Source: a virus
IMG/VR virus record: IMGVR_UViG_3300033153_005635
Span: 1 to 49,438 of that record
Strand: one strand, 5' to 3'
DNA length: 49,438 bases
Shown here: positions 14,594-22,515 of the stretch, one piece after another
How positions within the stretch are numbered: position 1 is the first letter of the stretch
Layout of the letters: each line of letters opens with the position of its first letter
Position numbers and translations under genes: made by a program
The notes under the pieces: generated by a model
Database searches by the model: none
Told to the model about the DNA's origin: nothing
The model's input: only the letters and a program-made list of their open reading frames with translations

Positions 14594-14806
14594 TTACATC
14601 AACTCTTTCAGAGACTCTCCCAACTTATTGTAAAACTCAAACGCTCGTTTCGCGTTTTTTTCTATATTTTCTCCAGCCTTCTCAGCCCTCTCTTTCCACA
14701 ACTCAGCCAGCTTGCCATCAATGTCAGATAACGCTTCCTCGTACCCCCTATCAAACCCTGCTTCATAAGCCCTTTCGTTTTCTTCGGTTGTCGCATTGTT
14801 GCTCAT
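14594..14806 (-). CDS. Hypothetical helical protein, 70 residues
   Basis: ATG 14806 chosen with AGGTGG eight bases upstream; GTG 14818 is possible. The acidic N-terminus is followed by a long amphipathic helix (KLAELWKERAEKAGENIEKN). Function unknown. Confidence 0.6.
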   Translation of the reverse strand: MSNNATTEENERAYEAGFDRGYEEALSDIDGKLAELWKERAEKAGENIEKNAKRAFEFYNKLGESLKELM

Positions 14807-14821
14807 TCTAATCACCACCTT

Positions 14822-14983
14822 TCAATTATAGCCACTAACCACTCTATCCTGACCTTCTATGCTTAATTCTTCCAAACAGTAGGGTTCACCAGCTATCAGA
14901 ATAGCCGTGCAAGGGCTTTGGCAGTGTCTAACTACCGCTGAAACTACTAGGTAGATGATTATGGTTAGAATTATCTTTTTCAT
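14822..14983 (-). CDS. Small exported protein, 53 residues
   Basis: The N-terminus is a hydrophobic signal or anchor (MKKIILTIIIYLVVSAVV), followed by three Cys (HCQSPC and PYC). Likely exported. The ribosome site is weak. Function unknown. Confidence 0.5.
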   Translation of the reverse strand: MKKIILTIIIYLVVSAVVRHCQSPCTAILIAGEPYCLEELSIEGQDRVVSGYN

Positions 14984-14986
14984 AGC

Positions 14987-15082
14987 TTACCCGTTAAAGA
15001 AGAGACTCACTATAAACCAACCCCAGCTCCAATCCACCGAGTCTGCGAAGATAACTAATAGGATGTAAAATAGTGTTGCCAT
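14987..15082 (-). CDS. Possible 31-residue membrane peptide
   Basis: ATG 15082 to TAA 14987. Two hydrophobic stretches (LFYILLVIFA and WGWFIVSLFF). It has no clear ribosome site and would be the first gene of the minus-strand array, next to the divergent promoter region. Confidence 0.35.
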   Translation of the reverse strand: MATLFYILLVIFADSVDWSWGWFIVSLFFNG

Positions 15083-15093
15083 AATTGAGAGCT

Positions 15094-15130
15094 TTGGTCG
15101 TTTGATAGGTGACCAACCTTATGATATAAT
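15094..15130 (+). promoter_or_regulatory. Promoter with inverted-repeat operator upstream of the small terminase gene
   Basis: TTGATA (15102-15107), a 17-base spacer and TATAAT (15125-15130) with an extended TG. The inverted repeat TTGGTC-N11-GACCAA (15094-15116) spans the -35, as expected for a repressor site. Transcription would start near 15137 and run into the terminase leader. Confidence 0.7.
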
Positions 15131-15136
15131 CTTCTG

Positions 15137-15246
15137 AGTAAAATGGGAGTGGGCCAGTTGTTGGCTGGTATTGCTAGCCCTACCTAGCAGTCAGACGAAA
15201 CCAGCCCATCCACCTTTCAATGTCACTATGACACTATTTAAGTCAT
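15137..15246 (+). promoter_or_regulatory. Structured leader before the small terminase gene
   Basis: The leader has nested complementarity: GGCTGG near 15162 with CCAGCC near 15201, enclosing TGCTAG/CTAGCA. TGTCA-CTA-TGACA (15221-15233) is a palindrome with the same CTA centre as the one at 14182-14196. No Shine-Dalgarno is seen before ATG 15247, so folding may control translation. Confidence 0.5.
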
Positions 15247-15801
15247 ATGTCAAACAAGCAGATGACCCCAAACACTGTAACTACAACGGATAACCCCAAG
15301 GCTGGGAATAGCGTAACCACGCCCTTAACTCCAATTGAAGTAAAACCCGCCGTCCATAAAAAGAAGAGGGGATTGACGATGAAACAGAAGAGGTTTATTA
15401 AAGCACTGCCTGTAGCTAAGTCTGCAACGGAAGCTGCAGTGATGGCAGGATACAGCGTCAACTCTGCCCGTGCTATTGCTACTGAAAACCTTGCTAAACC
15501 AGCCATAAGACAAGCAATAGAAAGGTCTCTGGAGAAGGTTGGACTTACTGATGAGTATTTAGGAAGTGCTATTAAAACTATTGTTGACAAAGGAATGGAG
15601 AATAATCCTACAGCCAGTGATGCATTAAGGGGTATTGATATGAGTTTAAGGTTGAAGGATAGGTATCCTGCTAGTAAAACTCTTAGTGCTAGTTTGAATG
15701 TTAGGGCTAGTCTTCGAGCTAAAAATGTGGATGAATTGGAGGAAGAGCTATCCCGTGTACGTGCCCGTGCTCAAGAGTTGAAATATATCGAGTCTAAGTA
15801 G
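15247..15801 (+). CDS. Terminase small subunit
   Basis: 184 residues. The first 40 are a disordered Thr/Lys-rich tail. From about residue 44 (MKQKRFIKALPVAKSATEAA, then MAGYSVNSARAIATENLAK, then IRQAIERSLEK) it shows the helix-turn-helix pattern of Terminase_2-type small subunits. The C-terminal helix (ELEEELSRVRARAQEL) likely mediates oligomerisation. It should recognise the packaging site and load the large subunit. An internal ATG at 15379 is an alternative start. The large subunit lies 1.7 kb downstream, an unusual separation. Confidence 0.75.
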   Translation: MSNKQMTPNTVTTTDNPKAGNSVTTPLTPIEVKPAVHKKKRGLTMKQKRFIKALPVAKSATEAAVMAGYSVNSARAIATENLAKPAIRQAIERSLEKVGLTDEYLGSAIKTIVDKGMENNPTASDALRGIDMSLRLKDRYPASKTLSASLNVRASLRAKNVDELEEELSRVRARAQELKYIESK

Positions 15802-16372
15802 ATATATATATATTTTTTTTCTTTTGTATATATATATAATAGGTGTTTTAGTCTTATAACCGTATATTCTTACCCTATAACCGTGTTAGCGTAACCCCAC
15901 CCCATACTTTTTTTTCTTTTTTTTTTTCAGTTCAATCACTATTTCCGACTGCGTAGTATTTCTAAACACTATATACTATAAGTTACCTGAATAAGATACA
16001 AGAAGGGAAAAGGTTGTTTCCTTAGAACCTTGGTAGTATTGCCCTGTTGAATCAGTTTTCTCTCTGCAGGACTCAAACACAAAGACTTTCCAGAGTATCG
16101 GATGGTTGCTCTCCTGATTCCCACGAATGAGACCACTCTGGCGACCTGTCGGTTATGTGTTTCGGCAAGGCACTTGATTTTTTACTGCGCCAAGCTTACC
16201 CGACTCCCCCTGGATTTGGCATTGGGGTTAACCGCTACCTCCTGACAAGATACGCTCCTTCCGAGAGTCCGTCGGTCATGAGGCGAAAGGAATTCTTATT
16301 TAATGTCGCGTTTCCCTACACTTATGTTTCCTACGACAGCTCTCTCCTATTATCCTAGAGTTGTTTTTAAAA
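15802..16372 (+). other. 571-base region without a convincing gene; AT-rich tracts and repeats
   Basis: It begins with alternating AT runs (15801-15842) and long T tracts (15909-15929). Two copies of TATAACCGT (near 15855 and 15880) follow one another. CCAGAGT (16090-16096) and ACTCTGG (16135-16141) form a 7-bp stem around 38 bases. A 67-codon frame at 16155-16358 lacks a ribosome site and family features. Candidate roles are replication origin, packaging site or an RNA; none is proven. Confidence 0.5.
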
Positions 16373-16400
16373 ACGGCGGTTTTTGTTTTTTAACCGCCGT
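16373..16400 (-). terminator. Hairpin at the end of the minus-strand gene 16390-16599
   Basis: ACGGCGGTT (16373-16381) and AACCGCCGT (16392-16400) form a 9-bp stem with a 10-base loop; short T/A runs follow on either strand. The stop codon of the minus-strand gene lies within it. Confidence 0.6.
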
Positions 16401-16599
16401 AATTTTCAAAAGCTCCTGCTACCGAAATTCCACAGCAAAAGAGAAGAAGCCATTCGTACCAAGCCAGTCGCCAATAATCTCCGCTGAGAATTTCCATTAC
16501 TAACATAATAGCATACAAGTATCCGAGGACTACCATAATTCCCCAGACAATGTTGGCCATCTTTATGGTGATGTTCTTGTGGATTTCGTCAAAGGTCAT
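16390..16599 (-). CDS. Two-pass membrane protein, 69 residues
   Basis: Two hydrophobic segments (about 15-37, IVWGIMVVLGYLYAIMLVM, and 48-64, WLLLFCCGISVAGAF) separated by a short polar loop give a holin-like hairpin. It is encoded opposite to the late genes in the otherwise gene-poor gap. The ribosome site is weak, so expression is uncertain. Holin, superinfection-exclusion or no function remain possible. Confidence 0.5.
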   Translation of the reverse strand: MTFDEIHKNITIKMANIVWGIMVVLGYLYAIMLVMEILSGDYWRLAWYEWLLLFCCGISVAGAFENYGG

Positions 16600-16666
16600 A
16601 ATTTATTAACTCAAGCGGGGGGGCTGAAAGGTGGTGAATTTAAAAACCCCCCCACTTAAGATAACA

Positions 16667-16740
16667 AAAATAGCTCCCATTTGGACACTCAGACTTCCTG
16701 GGAAGGAAGCTGGCCTGAGTGGCCAAATCGAAGCTATTTT
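16667..16740. repeat. Long interrupted hairpin with loop complementary to flanking sequence
   Basis: AAAATAGCT/AGCTATTTT, ATTTGG/CCAAAT and CACTCAG/CTGAGTG pair in register (16667-16692 with 16715-16740), giving 22 base pairs with small internal loops. Loop segments CTTCCTGGGAA and AAGCTGGC are complementary to 16739-16750 and 16755-16762 just downstream, allowing alternative or pseudoknotted folds. It may be a packaging site or structured RNA. Confidence 0.7.
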
Positions 16741-16816
16741 CCCAGGAAAGTTTAGCCAGCTTGGTGTTTTATACCACATATAAAATTATTTGTCAAGGAC
16801 TTTTCCCTTTGTTGAT

Positions 16817-16845
16817 TTGACAAAGTTTCCAAAAGGTGATATAGG
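16817..16845 (+). promoter_or_regulatory. Sigma-70-like promoter upstream of the terminase operon
   Basis: TTGACA (16817-16822), 17-base spacer, TATAGG (16840-16845) with an extended TG at 16837-16838. The transcript would begin near 16852 and pass the GC-rich hairpin at about 16911-16942. Confidence 0.6.
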
Positions 16846-16950
16846 TTATGTCGAAACTAGTTACTTTGCTTTTATGGTACTAGTCCGCCTGCTAAGGGCA
16901 ATAAAGCGAAGGCGATGGGGGCGCTAATGCAGCCCCCTCATCGTATCCTG

Positions 16951-16965
16951 TGATACAATAATAGC
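16951..16965 (+). promoter_or_regulatory. Extended -10 element giving a possible leaderless start
   Basis: TGATACAAT (16951-16959) places the expected transcription start on the A of ATG 16966. The gene has no Shine-Dalgarno. The same geometry occurs before GTG 45239. Confidence 0.45.
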
Positions 16966-17469
16966 ATGTCTGTCAAATCCTCCAACAACAAGAAATTACT
17001 CAAAATAGACCAGGAAAAGGAATCTAAAAAACGGGCTAGCGAACTTTCTGACAGGCTAGACGCAATGGGTCAGGAGAACGAGCAGAAGGCAGCCAAGGTT
17101 GTTATCGAGTACGGTAAGGAGACTGAGGAGCAGGAAAGGGAACGGCACGCTAGGGCATTGGGAATAATTACCAGCGCCCGAAAGAATGACAATGCATATT
17201 GCCACGCCCTGAAGAATTATTGGGAACGGGAGCTAATGGAGATTGACTGGCCTCAGCATTATATGTTCTCGGTGAGCATTACCGATAGAGGAATAGCGGG
17301 TATGATGAAGACTCCGCTGGGAAGATACTTCGGTAAAGGAATTGCCCCCGTCTACGATGCCAACTACGATGTCAACGCTATCGATGTCTTGGTTATCCAG
17401 ATGGAGAACACACTTGACCGCTTAGAGAATAGAAAGTTTAAGACTGTTGGGGGAATTGGTGGAATATGA
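16966..17469 (+). CDS. Hypothetical protein upstream of the large terminase
   Basis: 167 residues. The N-terminal 75 are a charged helix or coiled coil (QEKESKKRASELSDRLDAMG, then EEQERERHARALG). The C-terminal part contains YWERELMEIDWP and GKGIAPVYDANYDV. It overlaps the TerL start by four bases, so it is cotranslated with packaging genes and could be an accessory packaging protein. No family recognised. The start appears leaderless. Confidence 0.65.
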   Translation: MSVKSSNNKKLLKIDQEKESKKRASELSDRLDAMGQENEQKAAKVVIEYGKETEEQERERHARALGIITSARKNDNAYCHALKNYWERELMEIDWPQHYMFSVSITDRGIAGMMKTPLGRYFGKGIAPVYDANYDVNAIDVLVIQMENTLDRLENRKFKTVGGIGGI

Positions 17470-18956
17470 AGAAGGCCGAACTCCTCGAGCAAATTGTAAA
17501 AGAAGAGGCAATCGTAACCGAACTCGAGGCAAGGAAATACCTCGAGAGTCTTTACCTCTTTAACAAGTATGTCCTTCAGGTCGGTAAGGGAAAAGGTGAG
17601 GTAGAACTAGCCCCATTCCACAAAGAACTCTGTGAGTTTGTCGAACACAAACCCGAACAGAGGAAGCTAATCCTCTTACCGCGCGGGCATCTTAAAAGCA
17701 GTTTGGTAACAGTTGGTTACTCCCTCTACCGTATTGTAAAAGACCCCAATATTCGTATTCTCATCGTCAATGCGACCCACGAAATGGCCAAGACCTTCCT
17801 CAACCAAATCAAGAACCACCTCAGAAGAAATAGACATCTCATTAAATACTACGGCCACCTAACTGAGAACGCTGACAAGTGGTCGGAGACAGCCATCACC
17901 ATTCCCTTAGAGGATTCTTTTGCTAAGAAGGAACCAACCGTAACTGTCTTCGGGGTAGAATCGAACTGGGTCTCCCAGCACTATGATCTGATCCTACTAG
18001 ACGATCTCGTTTGTAGAGAGAATATCGGGACAAAAGACCAGATTGATAAAGTCATCACTGCCTACAGGGATATTGTTGACCTTGCTGACCCTGGGACGGA
18101 GATTATCGTTATCGGAACTACTTGGGATGACTCTGACCTTTATTCGTGGATTAGAAATCCTGAGAATTACGCTGCCCAAAACTTCGAGGTAATGAAACGG
18201 GAAGCAGTTACCGATGTCGAGTTTTTAGAAACTGACACGGGTTGGGAGATTAGGGGGGGTCATATTCTCTGGCCTCAGAGGTTTGATAGGGAGGAGCTAA
18301 CCAGACGATTAAACGACCAAGGTATGGAGCATTTTAGTGCGCAGTACCTCAATAATCCTGTTCCTCCAAGAACGGCTACTTTCAAAAAACGCTGGTTCAA
18401 GTATTTTGAGAAAGAGCAACTCAAAGGACTACACTTAAACCGCTTTACCTATGTAGACCCCGCCTTCACTACCAGTAAGCAGGCCGACTACACGGCAATC
18501 GTTACGGTTGGGGTTGATAGAAACGATAGCATCTATGTACTAGAGATAGTTAGGGAAAAGCTCGACCCGATTAGTCTAATGAACGAACTATTTTCTGTAA
18601 ACGAGCGACAGCACCCGAGGGAAATCTACATCGAGGCAGTAGCCGCCCAGAAGACAATCCGACCCTTCGCTCAGGAAGAAATGAAAAGAAGGGGAATCTT
18701 CCTTCCCCTGAAAGATATTAAGCCAGACTTTAGGGAAGCTAAGGAAATGAGGATTAAGAAACTCCAACCCTACTACGCTACGGGTAAGATAGTTCACTCC
18801 AAAGAGGTTAAGAATACCGAGTACCTCGAGGATGAATTATTGAGGTTTCCGAGAGGCCGTCACGATGATACAATCGATGCCTTGGCCTATTTCCCAGATA
18901 CAGTTTTCAAGCCAAAAAGAAAGGTTTCCAGACCAAGGCGGGGTTGGCTTTATTGA
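17466..18956 (+). CDS. terL: Terminase large subunit
   Basis: 496 residues. The N-terminal ATPase carries a Walker A-like PRGHLKSS (72-79), in which Leu replaces the second Gly of GxGKS, and a Walker B LILLDD (175-180). The C-terminal RNase H-fold nuclease shows YVDPAF near 320 and RHDDTIDALAY (from 465). It powers DNA packaging into the prohead through the portal and cuts the concatemer. It overlaps the preceding gene (ATGA) and precedes portal. Length is normal for the family. Confidence 0.92.
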   Translation: MKKAELLEQIVKEEAIVTELEARKYLESLYLFNKYVLQVGKGKGEVELAPFHKELCEFVEHKPEQRKLILLPRGHLKSSLVTVGYSLYRIVKDPNIRILIVNATHEMAKTFLNQIKNHLRRNRHLIKYYGHLTENADKWSETAITIPLEDSFAKKEPTVTVFGVESNWVSQHYDLILLDDLVCRENIGTKDQIDKVITAYRDIVDLADPGTEIIVIGTTWDDSDLYSWIRNPENYAAQNFEVMKREAVTDVEFLETDTGWEIRGGHILWPQRFDREELTRRLNDQGMEHFSAQYLNNPVPPRTATFKKRWFKYFEKEQLKGLHLNRFTYVDPAFTTSKQADYTAIVTVGVDRNDSIYVLEIVREKLDPISLMNELFSVNERQHPREIYIEAVAAQKTIRPFAQEEMKRRGIFLPLKDIKPDFREAKEMRIKKLQPYYATGKIVHSKEVKNTEYLEDELLRFPRGRHDDTIDALAYFPDTVFKPKRKVSRPRRGWLY

Positions 18957-18975
18957 GTATGGTAGAATTTAGGTA

Positions 18976-21141
18976 ATGTCACAAAAGAAAGAACCCGACA
19001 TTCGGGCATCGTATCGTCCCAGCAAGAAAAGAAAAGAAGTAATCGATATGGTCTACCGCCGTAAGCAGGAGATGTCGGAGTCCGAAGACCGACAGGCGGC
19101 AGTCAAAGAATGGGAGAACGCCGAGAAGCAGTACAACGCCTATCGACCAGAGAAAGCGGCCGATGATTGGCAATCTAACATTTTCATCCCCCACACCACC
19201 GCAGTCGTTGAGGGGATTCTTTCAGAGATGATTGAGAATTCCCCCCGACCGCTTTATTTGCCAAGAGAATCTTCAGATGTTGCCGCAGCGACTTTAGCCA
19301 ACCATATCTTTTCCTATACTTGGGATATTGGTAACGGGGATGTCGAGCTCTACAAGGTAATCAAGGACGCTCTTATAAAAGGTACGGGAATTGCTCAAGA
19401 GTATTACCTCAAAGTCCCCCGCAAGGTTAAAGAGTTAGTCGAGTTCGACCCCGCCAAAGAAATAGAGAAGTACGAGGACAGGGATATTGAGGACTTCGAT
19501 GACTGCTATATGGAAGCGGTTCGGCTGGACGACTTCTTTGTGGACGAAACGGCTAGGGGGTTTGATGGGCCTAACGGGGCTAGGGACTGTATCCGCCGTT
19601 ATGTGATGAATATTGATGATGTGCGGTCGTTCTTTACTGGCCCAATCTGGAATCCGTTCGATGCTGTTAAATATGTCAAGGTAGGTGGGGACACAAACTA
19701 CTATGAATTTTACAAACCACCCCAAGGACTAAGACAAGATAAAGAGGTCGAGGTTCTCTGGTACTGGAACAAGCCCGAGGACAAGTTAGCGATTGTTGCT
19801 AACGATGTCTTAATTAGGGATGGCCCCAACCCCTACCGCCACAAGCAACTTCCGTTTGCCCGCTGTGTGGACATTATGAAACCACACGGTTTCTACGGTA
19901 CAGGCGAGCCGAAGCTGATGGAATCTCTCCAAGAGGAGTTGAATACCCTTAGACGAATGAGACTTGACCGCCAGCACCTGATGATTGACCCGATGTTCAT
20001 TGGGGCAGCAAGGGAAGCACTAGACGAGGAGGATTTGATGGTCAGGCCAGGCGGGTTAATCCAAGTCGATGACCCCAAGTCGTTCCTCCCAGTTGAGACT
20101 CCCGATACCAAACGGTCGGCCTACTTGGAGGAGGATAAACTAAAGGAGGACATTACTAGAGTCTGTGGATTTGACGACCGTATGCAGGCAGTCAAGACTC
20201 CAGGAACGGCAACCGAGGCGGCAATTCTAAAAGAGTCCTCTCTTAAAAGGGTAAGACTAAAGGTGAGATTACTAGAGAAGGGCTTCCTTACTAGAATCGG
20301 CAGAATCCGTTGGGCGAATATTCAGCAGTTCTACTCCAAGCCGAAGGTAGAAATGATTGTCGGCAAGAAGGTATCCAAGCAATACCAGAAGGTACTGCTC
20401 AAGGCCAAAGCTGAGGGGCGTTATGAGAGAATCAACGGGAAAGACTATGAAAAGAAGTACCGTACTATTAGAATTAGGGACAGGGAGTTAGAGAGGCGGG
20501 GGACTGAAATTATTGAACGACCCCACGCTGGTCTGACATTCTTCGAGGTAGAACCAGACTTAGTAGAGACAAAAGGCGAACTTGATGTTTCAATCAAGGC
20601 AGGATCGACTCTCCCAATATCAAAACCTCTTCTTCAACAAAGAACCGAGGCACTTTACGACCGTTTAGTGCTCAATCCAGGTTTCGACCCTGTTAAATTG
20701 GGAGAGTCGCTCTTGAGAGTTCACGACCTCGACCCCGACGAGTTAAAGAAAGAGGAGCTTATCAAGCCCGAGGAAGAATTGGATATGGAACTGGCTGAAA
20801 TCAATATGGCTTCGATGGAGAATGAGCAGATGATGCAGGGCAAAGCAATGGTTCCGACTCCGTACGTTTCCAGACGACATACCCAAATCCACTTAGCGTA
20901 TGTGAAGTCCCCGAAGTTTATGGCTTTGCCGAACGACTCCGTAATTGTTAAGATTATGGCCGCGCACATTGCTGGAGAAATGGAAGCTCAAGCACGGCGG
21001 GGCAGTGCTCCTCTCAAGCAGGAGAAGAAGCCCCAGCCAGAGATGGGTGGGGTTATGCCAGGTGGGCCTAAACCTACTCAGCAGACAGCTCCAGGCGGCC
21101 CAGGAGGGGCAATGCCTGGATTTACGGGTGGTGGGCAATAA
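18976..21141 (+). CDS. Portal protein
   Basis: 721 residues, a size typical of podovirus portals. It begins with a charged helical region. WQSNIFIPHTTAVVEGILSE near residue 60 and FARCVDIMKPHGFYGTGEPK in the middle are characteristic of large portals of this type. Residues about 420-560 form the helical crown and stem regions. The last 50 residues are Pro/Gly/Gln-rich and likely disordered. It forms the dodecameric channel for DNA at one capsid vertex, binding TerL and later the adaptor. The position between TerL and scaffold supports this. Confidence 0.88.
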   Translation: MSQKKEPDIRASYRPSKKRKEVIDMVYRRKQEMSESEDRQAAVKEWENAEKQYNAYRPEKAADDWQSNIFIPHTTAVVEGILSEMIENSPRPLYLPRESSDVAAATLANHIFSYTWDIGNGDVELYKVIKDALIKGTGIAQEYYLKVPRKVKELVEFDPAKEIEKYEDRDIEDFDDCYMEAVRLDDFFVDETARGFDGPNGARDCIRRYVMNIDDVRSFFTGPIWNPFDAVKYVKVGGDTNYYEFYKPPQGLRQDKEVEVLWYWNKPEDKLAIVANDVLIRDGPNPYRHKQLPFARCVDIMKPHGFYGTGEPKLMESLQEELNTLRRMRLDRQHLMIDPMFIGAAREALDEEDLMVRPGGLIQVDDPKSFLPVETPDTKRSAYLEEDKLKEDITRVCGFDDRMQAVKTPGTATEAAILKESSLKRVRLKVRLLEKGFLTRIGRIRWANIQQFYSKPKVEMIVGKKVSKQYQKVLLKAKAEGRYERINGKDYEKKYRTIRIRDRELERRGTEIIERPHAGLTFFEVEPDLVETKGELDVSIKAGSTLPISKPLLQQRTEALYDRLVLNPGFDPVKLGESLLRVHDLDPDELKKEELIKPEEELDMELAEINMASMENEQMMQGKAMVPTPYVSRRHTQIHLAYVKSPKFMALPNDSVIVKIMAAHIAGEMEAQARRGSAPLKQEKKPQPEMGGVMPGGPKPTQQTAPGGPGGAMPGFTGGGQ

Positions 21142-21413
21142 TGGCTAAAGAAAAGCAACTAGAACTTAGTCTAAACGATTTTAGAGATTTAGTATTCCTT
21201 TCTAATCGGGCTCAGGTTAAAGCCCTCTACAAACTTTTGGACAACCATAAGCATAATTGTCGGATTAAGGCATTTGCGTTAAACGATACCGACCCCAATT
21301 TAGCTATTGAGCGAGCCCATTATCGTGGACAGGCGTATGTCTGTGAGAAGATTAAGAACGATATTAAGAAAGCTGAGAAGGAGTTTAATAAACGGTCAAA
21401 GAAGGTGAGATAG
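21141..21413 (+). CDS. Small helical head-region protein
   Basis: 90 residues starting at the last base of the portal stop (TAATG). Mostly helical, with central Cys residues (HNCRIK and YVCEK) and a Lys-rich C-terminus. Conserved position between portal and scaffold suggests an assembly role; no family recognised. Confidence 0.65.
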   Translation: MAKEKQLELSLNDFRDLVFLSNRAQVKALYKLLDNHKHNCRIKAFALNDTDPNLAIERAHYRGQAYVCEKIKNDIKKAEKEFNKRSKKVR

Positions 21414-21590
21414 ATGCCACTTACGGCGAAGGGAAAAAAGGTGCTTGCCAAGATGCGTAAGACCTACGGTAAGAAAAAGGGTACGTCGGTGTTTTATTCG
21501 AGCGCCAAGAAAGGAACAATCAAAGGAGTACACGGCAAGCCAAGAAGCAGGAAATCAAAGAAAAGAGCACGCAAAAAGAAACGCTCTTGA
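21414..21590 (+). CDS. Small basic phage protein conserved near portal genes
   Basis: 58 residues, a quarter or more Lys/Arg. MPLTAKGKKVLAKMRKTYG and VFYSSAKKGTIKGVHG match a widespread family of tiny phage proteins that start this way; function unknown, possibly nucleic-acid binding inside the head. ATG 21414 directly follows the previous stop, with GAAGGTGA as ribosome site. Its stop codon overlaps the TTGACA of the next promoter. Confidence 0.75.
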   Translation: MPLTAKGKKVLAKMRKTYGKKKGTSVFYSSAKKGTIKGVHGKPRSRKSKKRARKKKRS

Positions 21591-21617
21591 CAACCGAAAA
21601 ATAGAATATGCTATAAT
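21587..21617 (+). promoter_or_regulatory. Promoter upstream of the scaffold-capsid operon
   Basis: TTGACA (21587-21592), 19-base spacer and TATAAT (21612-21617) with extended TG. The expected start is A21624, giving a transcript beginning AGAGGCATCC, identical to the predicted 5' end of the promoter at 333-341. Confidence 0.75.
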
Positions 21618-21625
21618 CGAGTTAG

Positions 21626-21649
21626 AGGCATCCGCAAGGGTGCCTTTTT
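21626..21649 (+). promoter_or_regulatory. 5'-terminal hairpin with T tract
   Basis: AGGCATCC (21626-21633), GNRA-type loop GCAA, GGGTGCCT (21638-21645), then TTTTT. It begins at about +3 of the transcript. It looks like a terminator but is too close to the start for ordinary termination, so mRNA stabilisation or attenuation is plausible. Confidence 0.6.
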
Positions 21650-21727
21650 CTATGCTACGGGTAAACTGGTAACAGTCCCCCTAGTGAGGATAAACTGTAG
21701 TAACAGCTCCGAAGGTAGGTGATATAG

Positions 21728-22492
21728 ATGGCAGAGGAAAAAAAGAAAGACGATTCCGACAAGGAATCGCAAGTTTCCCCCGATGAGGGTAAAGAAGCTA
21801 AAGCTAAAGACGAAAAGGAAGAACTGATTCTCGGTAAGTTCAGGGATTTAGAAGCGCTAAAAAAAGCGTATCAGGAAGCAGAGAGCAGTGGGACGAAAAT
21901 GTCCCAGCAATTGAAGAAATTGCAGGAGTTCGAACAGGAAATGACTCCTCTCTTGATTTCGATTCAGAACGACCCCGAACTTCTTAAAACGGTACGGGCA
22001 AAGTTGGGTTACGAAACCCAATCCCCGCCAGAGAAAAAGTCTCCCGAGTCAGAGGCGATTGGCAAGACAATCAAGCAATTTAGTGATTGGCAGAGGAATC
22101 AAGTCCTTTCGACATTCGAGACACGACACGGAATCGATAAGATGCCTGAAACGGAACGACGGGAGGTTCGCAAAGAGATTGGGAAGTACTTAAACAAAGG
22201 ACGGCCAACTCTACCAGCACTTAACGTTTTGGACGACGTGCTTGAGGATGCTTGGAAGTTAATCCGTGTGGATAAACTTCGTGAAGAGGGTAAATTGGAG
22301 GGTATGATTGAGAGCCGATCAGATAAATTGGCTGCAATTGGTTCGATTCCTTCTGGCCAAGCCAAGGAGGAAGAGGGTGTCATTCTGACCAAAAAGCAGA
22401 AAGGCATCGCCAAGAAAGCTGGTTTGTCTGAGAAAGATTATGCTGACTCCCTTGAAAAAGTCCAAAAGACTCACGAAATAAGTGAGGATTAG
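21728..22492 (+). CDS. Capsid scaffold protein
   Basis: 254 residues. Highly charged with almost no Cys, an acidic/Lys N-terminus (EEKKKDDSDKESQ), central coiled coils, and a helical C-terminus with basic residues that could bind the coat protein. Composition and position directly before decoration and coat genes are typical of scaffold proteins, which guide prohead assembly and leave before packaging. A GGTAGGTGATAT ribosome site precedes the ATG. Confidence 0.75.
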   Translation: MAEEKKKDDSDKESQVSPDEGKEAKAKDEKEELILGKFRDLEALKKAYQEAESSGTKMSQQLKKLQEFEQEMTPLLISIQNDPELLKTVRAKLGYETQSPPEKKSPESEAIGKTIKQFSDWQRNQVLSTFETRHGIDKMPETERREVRKEIGKYLNKGRPTLPALNVLDDVLEDAWKLIRVDKLREEGKLEGMIESRSDKLAAIGSIPSGQAKEEEGVILTKKQKGIAKKAGLSEKDYADSLEKVQKTHEISED

Positions 22493-22515
22493 TTCGGCTC
22501 GAAAGGATAGTAGTT

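Larger units (their letters stand above)
16600..16965 (+). other. 366-base highly structured gap before the terminase operon
   Basis: No gene seen. It contains a G7/C7 inverted repeat (about 16617-16653), a long interrupted stem (16667-16740), a promoter (16817-16845), two ACTAGT copies and a GC-rich hairpin (about 16911-16942). These are listed separately. Confidence 0.6.

Noticed and set aside
14822-14835. TATAAT on the minus strand before the gene at 14594
   Set aside because: It is part of the GGC TAT AAT TGA end of the small gene at 14822-14983 and lacks a -35.
16155-16358. 67-codon + strand frame in the terminase gap
   Set aside because: No ribosome site, odd composition and no recognisable motifs; treated as non-coding.
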